From Phycisphaeraceae bacterium (GTDB lineage: Bacteria; Planctomycetota; Phycisphaerae; Phycisphaerales; Phycisphaeraceae), in NCBI GenBank assembly GCA_020831765.1, contig JAFIFY010000004.1, forward strand, positions 1 through 58,533: a DNA stretch of 58,533 nt. The letters are read 5' to 3'. Positions 18,614-25,910 of this stretch are shown here, piece by piece. Every line of letters begins with the position of its first letter. Position 1 is the first letter of the stretch. The position numbers and the translations under genes are program-made. Under the pieces are notes generated by a model. The model ran no database searches. It was not told the DNA's origin and worked only from the letters and a program-made list of their open reading frames with translations.

Positions 18614-19009
18614 TCAAGACTTGGCGGCCTCGAGCTTGGCCATCACGAAATTGACGAGGGTGTCCACCGTGAAGATGTCCCAGAAATGCTCGACCTGCCG
18701 GTCCTCATCGAACCGATCCAGATCGGCGTGCGGCAGGCGATTGCGCAACACGGTCATGCCCTCATCGGTCACCACGCCATTGACCACATAATCGCTGTTG
18801 GAAAGCACGTTCTCCGGGAACAGCTCGGCCTGCTCGATCTTGATTCCGAACGCCTTCTCCAGACGAAAGACGATGTCGAGAAAGTCGATGGACTCAGCGC
18901 CGAGGTCCGAAACGAGCTTGGCATCGGGGGTGACGTCCTCCTCGTCCGCCCCGAGGGCTTCGACCAGGATTTCATTGACCTTATTCAGAACATCCTCGCG
19001 AACTTCCAT
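18614..19009 (-). CDS. acyl carrier protein with C-terminal extension
   Basis: Residues 1-80 are a typical ACP with the 4'-phosphopantetheine attachment Ser40 in DLGAESIDFLDI and an acidic surface. The protein continues to 131 residues, about 50 more than a normal ACP. The extra part is helical and contains EHFWDIFTVDTLVNFV. GAGGT precedes the ATG. It lies between two hotdog genes (55 bases to the downstream one, 207 to the upstream one). It is probably a specialised carrier, not the housekeeping fatty-acid ACP; no ketosynthase is adjacent. Confidence 0.88.
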   Translation of the reverse strand: MEVREDVLNKVNEILVEALGADEEDVTPDAKLVSDLGAESIDFLDIVFRLEKAFGIKIEQAELFPENVLSNSDYVVNGVVTDEGMTVLRNRLPHADLDRFDEDRQVEHFWDIFTVDTLVNFVMAKLEAAKS

Positions 19010-19216
19010 ATTTGACCTCTTCGGTGGTTATTCAGTGGGAGCCATCTTAGTCGCTGTCTGGCAACAATGCGAAAAGGCGGTGGCGATGACCCCGCCGGAA
19101 TCCGCCGGGCTGACCCGTCCCGAATCGGACGTGTTGCTGGTCGGTCGTTCCGGCCTTCATGGAGCGGAAGAACCGACGCCGTCCTGTCGGATGACCCGCC
19201 CGCCCGCGGTGATGGC

Positions 19217-19663
19217 CTAAGCGTTTTCGGCGACCGGGCTCCGGGGAAAAACGCGGGCGCGAACGAGGGTGAACCGCCCCTGCGCCGCGACATTCTCTCC
19301 GAGGCGAACACTGCCGCCAAACTCAGCCACCCCATCCTGCCCGGCATCGGCCGACTGCCGCTTCCTCAGTGTGACTTCCACTCGGAGGGTCGCCCCGGGT
19401 CGAACCACGGCACCGTAGCGAAGGTTGCGCACCTCACCAAGCACCCACGGGCCCTCCGGTGCGGGCTCGCTCCCCGGCGACGACGGGCCGGACAGCAGCT
19501 TGCGCCCCGCCTGCACGAGACACTCGAGCATCATGACGCCGGGCAGAACGGCAAAGCCCGGAAAATGGTCGCCCAGAAACTCCTGATCGGCATCGACCTG
19601 ATGATGCATCACGATGCGATCGGATTCCTGTTCGACAACCTGGTGGATGAGCTTAAAGTCCAA
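19217..19663 (-). CDS. FabZ-like 3-hydroxyacyl-ACP dehydratase
   Basis: 148 residues with the FabZ catalytic elements: His in GDHFPGFAVLPG and Glu in MMLECLVQAG. It should dehydrate 3-hydroxyacyl-ACP to trans-2-enoyl-ACP. The start is TTG at 19663, the only start ahead of the first strand, with AAGGG nine bases upstream. It is the first gene of the minus-strand hotdog/ACP/hotdog group. The modest divergence from standard FabZ and the special ACP suggest a dedicated lipid or secondary product. Confidence 0.82.
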   Translation of the reverse strand: MDFKLIHQVVEQESDRIVMHHQVDADQEFLGDHFPGFAVLPGVMMLECLVQAGRKLLSGPSSPGSEPAPEGPWVLGEVRNLRYGAVVRPGATLRVEVTLRKRQSADAGQDGVAEFGGSVRLGENVAAQGRFTLVRARVFPRSPVAENA

Positions 19664-19876
19664 TCGGATCGACCCTTATCCAGTGGTAGCCGGGCAGAAT
19701 ACCGATGGGCGGTCCATCTGGCAATGCTCGGCGTATTTTGACAGCCAAAAACGACAAGTTCAAATTACCTATCCGTCTTATTATGATTCAGCCGATACGC
19801 CAGGCTCAGTCGAATCGCCGGTCGATGCCGGCGAATCGCGCGGCTTGAACGTCCAACCCCTGCGAACTCCCACGCC

Positions 19877-20878
19877 ATGACCCACACGCAACTGCCCCGA
19901 CGCCCCTTCGGCAAGACCGGTCTTGCGGTCACCCAGCTTGGCTTTGGCGCTGCGGAAATGCGCGGCCCGGATGCCTACCGTGGTCGCCCGGTCACCGAAG
20001 AACAGTGTCAGGCCATCGTGCAGACGGTGCTCGAAGCGGGCATCAACTTCATCGACACCGCCGATGACTACGGGCTCAGCGAAGAGCGACTGGGCCGGCT
20101 GTTGCGAGGCCGCCGCGATCAGGTGATCCTGGCCAGCAAGTGCGGCTATGCCGGTCCGCCCGTCCAGCCGGGCGGCATCGTGCCAAGGCGCGATCTTGGC
20201 CGGGAGAACCTCTGGCGCGGGTTGGAGCGAAGTCTGCGGCGGCTGGGCACCGATCACCTGGACATTCTCCAGCTTCACAATCCAAAGCCGCAAGAGGTTA
20301 TCGAGGCCAATGCCGTGGACACGATGCTGGAGATGAAGCGACGGGGTATGGTCCGATGGATCGGTGTCTCCACGGGATTGGCGGATGTGCGGGCATATTT
20401 CGAAATGGGGGTGTTCGATGTGTTTCAGTTGCCCTATTCGCTCTTCGATCATCGATGCGGCGAATGGATGGATCGAATCGGTGATGCGGGGGGCGCGATC
20501 ATCGTTCGCAATGCCGCGGGGCGGGGCGGCACCACTCGTGCGATCAAGGAGTTCGGCTCCGCCGGATATCCGCCGCCACCCGATCTCTGGACACTGGCCG
20601 GACTGGATGATTTTCTCCACGATCACCAAAGAATGGAGCTGATCCTTCGCTACTCTCTGAGCCATCGTTACACCCACACGGCGGTGGTGGGGACGATCAA
20701 TCCCGATCATCTGCTGGCCAATGTTCAGGCCGCGCAATGCGGCCCGTTGCCGCGCGAGGTGCTCGAGCGGATCGATGCGCGGCTGGATGAGGTTCAGGTC
20801 ACGCACCTCGAGCCGTGGCGAGCAGAGTGTCGGGCCATAAGACAGGCATATATGCTGGCAGCAAATTCTCCTCCGTGA
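19877..20878 (+). CDS. aldo/keto reductase
   Basis: A 333-residue (beta/alpha)8 NADPH-dependent oxidoreductase. The catalytic tetrad is visible: Asp and Tyr in DTADDYG, Lys in LASKCG and His in LQLHNP. The later cofactor-binding loop is present as VVGTINPDHLLANV. The N-terminus RRPFGKTGLAVTQLGFG is standard, so ATG at 19877 is secure. It stands alone, divergent from the hotdog/ACP genes. The physiological substrate cannot be inferred. Confidence 0.92.
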   Translation: MTHTQLPRRPFGKTGLAVTQLGFGAAEMRGPDAYRGRPVTEEQCQAIVQTVLEAGINFIDTADDYGLSEERLGRLLRGRRDQVILASKCGYAGPPVQPGGIVPRRDLGRENLWRGLERSLRRLGTDHLDILQLHNPKPQEVIEANAVDTMLEMKRRGMVRWIGVSTGLADVRAYFEMGVFDVFQLPYSLFDHRCGEWMDRIGDAGGAIIVRNAAGRGGTTRAIKEFGSAGYPPPPDLWTLAGLDDFLHDHQRMELILRYSLSHRYTHTAVVGTINPDHLLANVQAAQCGPLPREVLERIDARLDEVQVTHLEPWRAECRAIRQAYMLAANSPP

Positions 20879-21129
20879 ATCGCGATCTAAAGGTATAGCT
20901 GAACAAGATTTACGTCGATGTGGGTCAGGCGATGTCTCGTTGGAGGCCGGATTTCGCCCCGAAGATGCATCCTTTGCGTTCTGTCCAGGGTAAGCTAGTT
21001 GATCGGGGTTTCCGATCACGCGACGTGACAGGTTCCGGTCGCGGCGCTTGGCAATGTCTTTCCGATGGCGTTGCGGGGGCTCGGTCAGATTTTCGTATCC
21101 GGATTCTTGCTGACAGGAAAGGTGACGAC

Positions 21130-22533
21130 ATGCAACGAAAAGTGGGATTTCTCCTGATCACCGGCATGATCTGGGCCGGTATGGGCGTGGCAACGGCTGA
21201 CGACCTCTCCGGGCCGGAACCAGTCCCGAGTCAACCGACCCCGGCCGAGCGGGCTCAGGCCGAGCAGACGCGAGCCGAGCGGGTCCCCGACCTCTTGCCC
21301 AACCATATCGATCCATTCAACATCAATATGGTTCGCCCGGCCTTCCTCCGTGCCGCGGGCATGGATATGGAACTGAATCGTCAGGAATTCGAAGCCGCTC
21401 AGCAGGCCAGCGCCGGCGTGGTTTTCAGCTACGACCGATGGGAAGACCTGCTGCGGTTCGATGCGAACGGTAACGGCACCATCGACTGGTTCGAGTTTCA
21501 GGCCTATCGCACCGATGTCCGCGGTCGCGTGATCGCCGCGTTTGATGAGAACGGTGATGGCCGCTTGACCGGCCAGGAGCGTATCGCGGCCAACCGTGCC
21601 CTGGCGGCCGGCCGTCTGCCCGGTCGAACCGAGGGGCGACGCGGCGGCGAAGATCGCGTGATGGGTGGCGGTGAAGGCGCTCGGGGCGGTGAAGGCGCTG
21701 CCGGCCGGCGTGGCGGTGGCTTCGGGCAGCGCGGCGAGCGCGGCGACCAAGCCGAAGGAGGCGCCGGCGAAATGATGCAGCGGTTCCGCCAGGTCGGCCG
21801 CCAGCTTCAGGAGCTGCGCCAACAGTTCGACCCCGATGGCACTGGCGAGATGACCGACGAGCAGCGCGAAGCGATGTGGGCCCAGGCCGCCCGAATCATC
21901 GATGAGGAGGTATACAAGGAACTCGATGCCGATGGGGATGGCGTCATCAGCCCTGAAGAGATGCGGGCGGGGATGGAACGGGCTCGTGAAGCGATCGGCG
22001 AGGAAATCAGGCGCCGGCAGCAGGAGTTCATCGAGCGGTTTGACAGCGATGGCGATGGCCAGTTGAGCGAAGCGGATATGCGTCGTGCCAGGGATACCCT
22101 GATCAATGAGCAACTGATGCGCCGATTCGCCCCGGATGGTGACCCGACGCCCGAACAGCAGGCCCAGATCGATGCGGCCCGCGAGCGTTGGACCGAGCGG
22201 GCCAACCAGTGGGAAGCGCGGATGCGTGAGGCCGGCCGGCAGTGGGAGCAGCGCTTCCAGCATGAAGACGGCACGCCGATGAACGAAGAAGAACGCGCCC
22301 AGGCGATGCAACAGATGCGCGAGCAGTTTGAGGAGCGTACCCGCGAGATGCGTCAGCAATGGGAGCGGCGCTTCCAACGCGAGGATGGCACGCCGATGAA
22401 CGAAGAAGAACGCGCCGAAGCCATGCGGCAGATGCGCGAACAGTGGCAGCAGCGCATGCGCGAACGCCGCGAGGAAGGCGGCGAACGCCCGATGCGCGGC
22501 CGCGGTGGACGCAGCGCCGATGATCAGACCTGA
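21130..22533 (+). CDS. secreted EF-hand calcium-binding protein with repeated Glu/Arg tail
   Basis: 467 residues with a signal peptide (KVGFLLITGMIWAGMGVATA). Calcium loops are DANGNGTIDWFE, DENGDGRLTGQE, DPDGTGEMTDEQ, DADGDGVISPEE and DSDGDGQLSEAD, most with correct ligands. A Gly/Arg-rich linker separates loops 2 and 3. The C-terminal third is a charged helix holding two copies of a roughly 38-residue repeat that contains EDGTPMNEEERA. AGGAAAGG precedes ATG 21130; the longer open frame upstream lacks a signal sequence. The protein is presumably periplasmic or extracellular. Its role is unknown. Confidence 0.85.
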   Translation: MQRKVGFLLITGMIWAGMGVATADDLSGPEPVPSQPTPAERAQAEQTRAERVPDLLPNHIDPFNINMVRPAFLRAAGMDMELNRQEFEAAQQASAGVVFSYDRWEDLLRFDANGNGTIDWFEFQAYRTDVRGRVIAAFDENGDGRLTGQERIAANRALAAGRLPGRTEGRRGGEDRVMGGGEGARGGEGAAGRRGGGFGQRGERGDQAEGGAGEMMQRFRQVGRQLQELRQQFDPDGTGEMTDEQREAMWAQAARIIDEEVYKELDADGDGVISPEEMRAGMERAREAIGEEIRRRQQEFIERFDSDGDGQLSEADMRRARDTLINEQLMRRFAPDGDPTPEQQAQIDAARERWTERANQWEARMREAGRQWEQRFQHEDGTPMNEEERAQAMQQMREQFEERTREMRQQWERRFQREDGTPMNEEERAEAMRQMREQWQQRMRERREEGGERPMRGRGGRSADDQT

Positions 22534-22563
22534 TGACTCGTGATATGCATGTACAGTGACCCC

Positions 22564-22594
22564 AAGGGCATCGGGCCGAAAACCCGGTGCCCTT
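22564..22594 (+). terminator. hairpin after the EF-hand gene
   Basis: A 12-bp stem with one T-G wobble (22564-22575 pairs with 22583-22594) encloses a 7-base loop. It is followed by TGCTTTG and lies 31 bases past the stop. It resembles an intrinsic terminator, although the T-run is short. Confidence 0.6.
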
Positions 22595-22899
22595 TGCTTT
22601 GCGGCATACGGCAACGCATCGGTTCATTCGACGGACAAGCCACCGAACCCCTTAATCGGCCAGGCCAATACTTCGTGTCCGTTCCAGTAGCCCCGTCTTC
22701 CGATAGGTTGGCCACGTTGTCATGCTGGGGCAATGAATACCCCGCTTGATGATTCGAAATCCGATGGTGATGTGGCAGGGCCCTTGATGGTCCCCGCTCG
22801 GCAACGGCGTGTGCGGCGGGATGGGGGGGCTTGGGGTGCGATCCTGGACCGCCAGCGTGACCGTGGACTTTTGGTGATGGCGTCTGGCCATCGTCGATT
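22595..22899. other. intergenic stretch, nothing recognised
   Basis: About 300 bases between the hairpin and the repeat cassette. Short open frames on both strands look like shadow sequence. No gene, RNA or repeat was recognised. Confidence 0.5.
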
Positions 22900-23085
22900 G
22901 TCTTCAATCCGGGGTTGGTGAATCGAGGATCGCGGGGTATACTTTGAGAATATCCGTGTACCGGTCTCCACGGCACCCCGCGCCCGAACGCGGCTTGTGC
23001 TCTTGCGGTTTAGAACTTGATGACAACGAGGAAATCTTCCGGCCAGAGAGTTTCGCCCGCATCCGCGTGGCGGGAACTGTCCCAC
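22900..23085 (+). repeat. promoter-leader cassette, copy 1
   Basis: About 185 bases that match a second copy at 35261-35430 on the minus strand. Conserved parts in order are a promoter (separate entry), a stretch around TGTGCTC, GAA-TTG-TGACA, then GGAAATCTTCCGGCCAGAG-TTTCGC, and a GC-rich hairpin with a GGAACTG-type loop. The distance from the -10 box to GGAAATC is 92 bases here and 90 in copy 2. It stands ahead of the LRR lipoprotein gene. Confidence 0.75.
22915..22943 (+). promoter_or_regulatory. sigma70-like promoter within repeat cassette, copy 1
   Basis: TTGGTG (22915-22920), a 17-base spacer, then TATACT (22938-22943). The same boxes and spacing occur in copy 2. It probably drives the LRR lipoprotein gene. 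Confidence 0.65.
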
Positions 23086-23211
23086 GCCTCGCCCGATGTT
23101 CCGGTCGAGCGATACCGGTACAAGCCATGCGGTCAGGTGACTTTCCTTGGCAAAGGCGATGGCCTGAGGGGCTCGACAATTCAGCGGCAACCATTTGCAG
23201 GGAGTTCAGCC

Positions 23212-24615
23212 ATGCACAGGGCATTGACACTCGCGGCGGTATTGATCGGGTTATTGGGCACAGTCGCGGGCTGCAGCTCGGTTCAGAGCAGGGGCAATGG
23301 CGCGGCGGCCGACTCCCCGCGCCCGGCCGAGGTGATGTTCAACTCCGACCTGCCGCTTGAAGTCTGGACGTGGAGCGGCGAGTTTGAAGATCCGGACGAA
23401 CGGCTGGGCCGAACGCCCGCTGAAGAGGCGATCCGCATCCCCGCCGGAGTGCAGTGGGGGGTGCGACCTTCTATCGAAGTTGATCTGGCGGAACTGGCCG
23501 CGGAAATGGGGGCCAAGTCAGTTCCGGGTCTAAAGCTGATTCCTGCCACCGATGCCGACCTGGCACACCTCGCGGAACTGCGGAATCTCCAGACGCTGGG
23601 CCTTGGGGGCACGCAGGTCTCCGATGCGGGGCTGGCTCACCTCAGGGAGATGCGGAATCTCGAGCGGCTGGACCTAACGCTCACGCAGGTCACCGATGCC
23701 GGTCTGGCACACCTCGCGCAGCTACGAAACCTCCAATTGCTGGACCTTGTGGGTACGCGGGTGACCGATACCGGGCTGGCACAGCTCGCGGAACTGCGGA
23801 ACCTCCAGGGGCTGAGTCTTGCGCGCACGCGGGTCGCCGATGCCGGGCTGGCACACCTCAGGGAACTGCGGAACCTTCAGTGGCTGGACCTTCGGAGCAC
23901 GCAGATTTCCGATGCCGGGCTGGCGCGCCTCGGGGAACTGCGGAATCTCCAGACGCTGAACCTTTGGAACACGCAGATCACCGATGCCGGGCTGGCGCAC
24001 CTCGCGGAACTGCGGAACCTCGAGACGCTGTCCCTTGGGAGCACGGGGGTCTCCGATGCCGGACTGACACACCTCGGGGAACTGCGGAATCTCCAGACGC
24101 TGGACCTTTCGTTTACGCAGGTCACCAATGCCGGTCTGGCACAGCTCAGCGAACTGCGGGACCTCCAGGCGCTGTTCCTTGAGGGCTTGCGGGTCACCGA
24201 TGCCGGGCTCGAGCACCTCGCAGAACTCCGGAATCTCCACTCGCTGACCCTTTGGGGCACACAGATCACCGATGCCGGGCTGGCGCACCTCGCGGAACTA
24301 CGGAATCTCCAGACGCTGAACCTTTCGATCACGTGGGTCAGCGATGCCGGGCTGTCATACCTCGGTGAACTGCGGAATCTCCGTGCGCTGGACCTTTCGG
24401 GCACTCAGGTCACCGATGCCGGGCTGGCGCGCCTCAGGGAACTTCGGAACCTCCGGACGCTGTACCTTACGGACACGAAGGTCACCGATGCCGGGCTGGC
24501 GCACCTCAGTGAACTGCGGAATCTCCGGACGCTGTACCTTACGGACACACAGGTCACCGATGCCGGCGAACGGGAGTTGCAGCAGGTCTTTCCAGCGTTG
24601 CGGATCGTGAGGTGA
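23212..24615 (+). CDS. leucine-rich-repeat lipoprotein
   Basis: 467 residues with signal peptide and lipobox TVAGC. After a roughly 90-residue N-terminal part come 14 regular 24-residue repeats (about residues 117-455) of the form LAELRNLQTLxLxxTQVTDAGLAH, then a short capping segment. Such 24-residue repeats stack into a curved binding surface, so a role in protein or glycan recognition at the cell surface is likely. The ATG at 23212 has AGGGAG upstream. The frame is open back to 23017 through the repeat cassette, giving a possible 65-residue longer form. The 72-bp DNA repeats are well preserved, suggesting recent expansion or exchange. Confidence 0.9.
   Translation: MHRALTLAAVLIGLLGTVAGCSSVQSRGNGAAADSPRPAEVMFNSDLPLEVWTWSGEFEDPDERLGRTPAEEAIRIPAGVQWGVRPSIEVDLAELAAEMGAKSVPGLKLIPATDADLAHLAELRNLQTLGLGGTQVSDAGLAHLREMRNLERLDLTLTQVTDAGLAHLAQLRNLQLLDLVGTRVTDTGLAQLAELRNLQGLSLARTRVADAGLAHLRELRNLQWLDLRSTQISDAGLARLGELRNLQTLNLWNTQITDAGLAHLAELRNLETLSLGSTGVSDAGLTHLGELRNLQTLDLSFTQVTNAGLAQLSELRDLQALFLEGLRVTDAGLEHLAELRNLHSLTLWGTQITDAGLAHLAELRNLQTLNLSITWVSDAGLSYLGELRNLRALDLSGTQVTDAGLARLRELRNLRTLYLTDTKVTDAGLAHLSELRNLRTLYLTDTQVTDAGERELQQVFPALRIVR
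23551..24558 (+). repeat. 14 tandem 72-bp repeats encoding LRR units
   Basis: The LRR coding region consists of 14 imperfect 72-bp units in frame. Each has near-identical segments such as CTGCGGAATCTCCAGACGCTG and ACCGATGCCGGGCTGGCGCA. The high DNA similarity makes unit-number change by recombination likely. Confidence 0.85.
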
Positions 24616-24657
24616 TGCCACGCCGCGCATAATGATCTGAACGTGTATGGCATTCCG

Positions 24658-24675
24658 CATGCCCCGGCGGGCATG
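24658..24675 (+). terminator. possible hairpin after the LRR gene
   Basis: A perfect 7-bp stem CATGCCC/GGGCATG with a 4-base loop, 42 bases past the stop. There is no T-run, so this is a weak terminator candidate. Confidence 0.3.
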
Positions 24676-24807
24676 AGCGCGGGGGCGTCGCGAAAGCGTG
24701 CGCGGAGCCGCGATTGAACTTGAAGAATTACACCGGACCGCATCCCGGTCGCGAAAGGTCAGTGGATCTGAGCCAGCCGCCGCGCTCGATCGCAACTCCG
24801 ATCATCC

Positions 24808-24919
24808 TCCGTGCCTTGGTGAGAGCATGCATCAATTTCTCTCACGGAGGCACTAAGGCACGAAGATTTTGGAAGTTGAAGAGATCGAGTTGCTCCCTGG
24901 CTGGTCGTCGGCCAGTCGA
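24808..24919 (+). repeat. 110-bp dispersed repeat, copy R1
   Basis: A direct imperfect copy of 25169-25285. It starts with CCGTGCCTT, contains GAGAGCATGCATCAA and CTCACGGAGGCAC, and continues with a tail including GTTGAAGAGATC and GGTCGTCGGCCAGTC. The first 60 bases are a rough palindrome (CCGTGCCTT against AAGGCACGA). Confidence 0.8.
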
Positions 24920-24963
24920 TCAAGGGTGTTTCGGACCCGCTTTCCGGTTCCCACTTTCGCGTG

Positions 24964-25113
24964 TTTCGCGTGTTTCGTAGTTTGAATATTGTCTTGGTCC
25001 GGCCAGCGGCGGCGGCAGTGGAATACAGCCGATGGGCCAAGCATCCTTGCGCGGCTGGATCACTGCCGCGCGGGCTCAAAATTCAGAGTGAAACAACTAC
25101 GAAACACGCGAAA
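24964..25113. repeat. 150-bp MITE-like element A
   Basis: Perfect 19-bp terminal inverted repeats at 24964-24982 (TTTCGCGTGTTTCGTAGTT) and 25095-25113 enclose 112 bases. A second element of the same total length lies at 35456-35605. No open frame of note is inside. An extra TTTCGCGTG unit lies just before the left arm. Confidence 0.75.
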
Positions 25114-25168
25114 AAGGGAGGCGGGGGTGTGGACTTCTGGACTTCCCCACGATTGGTGGAGAAATCCA

Positions 25169-25285
25169 CTCCGTGCCTTGTGTCTTTTTGAGAGCATGCA
25201 TCAAGGTCTCTCACGGAGGCACAAAGGCACAAAGCTTTTGGACGTTGAAGAGATCAAGGTGCTCCTCGGCGGGTCGTCGGCCAGT
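25169..25285 (+). repeat. 110-bp dispersed repeat, copy R2
   Basis: Second copy of the repeat at 24808-24919, same orientation, on the other side of the 150-bp element. It shares GAGAGCATGCATCAA, CTCTCACGGAGGCAC, GTTGAAGAGATC and GGTCGTCGGCCAGTC. Confidence 0.8.
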
Positions 25286-25725
25286 CCAAGTAGGCTTGGT
25301 AGGGCTCCTTTCTCTGATCAGGAATCGCCGATCACATTCCTGCCGACTTGCGGGGTTCGAGGGAGCGCGAGATTCCCTTGGCGGGATGTCGCCGAGCCCC
25401 GAGACGGATTGCGACCGAACCCCGAACCGCGATGATCGACCGACCCTCGGCACGCCCAGCGCATGGGGTCGGCTCATCCCAACTCGCCGCGATGAACCCC
25501 TGGTCCGCGGGTTCGCGACGATGACATCAGCGCCGCTGTGGAGAACATGGCCGGTTGGTTCTCCGCATCCGCGAGGCCATAAAGAGTTGGCAACCGCAGA
25601 AACGACCCCGGCAAAGGTGGTGCGCAAACCGGTGCGCGCAGCGCCGGCAAGGGAGCGCATCGAGGCCCGAAAAGCCCCGATTCAACGCGTTGGAACGCAC
25701 TGTAACCCCTTATGTGACAAAGGGA
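25286..25725. other. intergenic stretch before the tRNA, nothing recognised
   Basis: About 440 bases with short open frames on both strands rich in Arg, Pro and Ser. They have no motifs and no ribosome sites, and the base composition looks non-coding. Nothing else was recognised. Confidence 0.5.
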
Positions 25726-25798
<73 letters not shown>

Positions 25799-25910
25799 GA
25801 TGGGCGTATTCAAGCAGTTTTTGGCGTTGGGGTCAAGCCTAACCGTCGGGTCGTGTGGGGGTGGGGGCTTGTCCTGTTTTTCGTTCGCCGATGCATTGGG
25901 TGTTGGACCG

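Noticed and set aside
23551-24558. CRISPR-like array suggested by regular spacing
   Set aside because: The 72-bp period is entirely coding (24-residue LRR units) with no repeat/spacer alternation and no cas genes.
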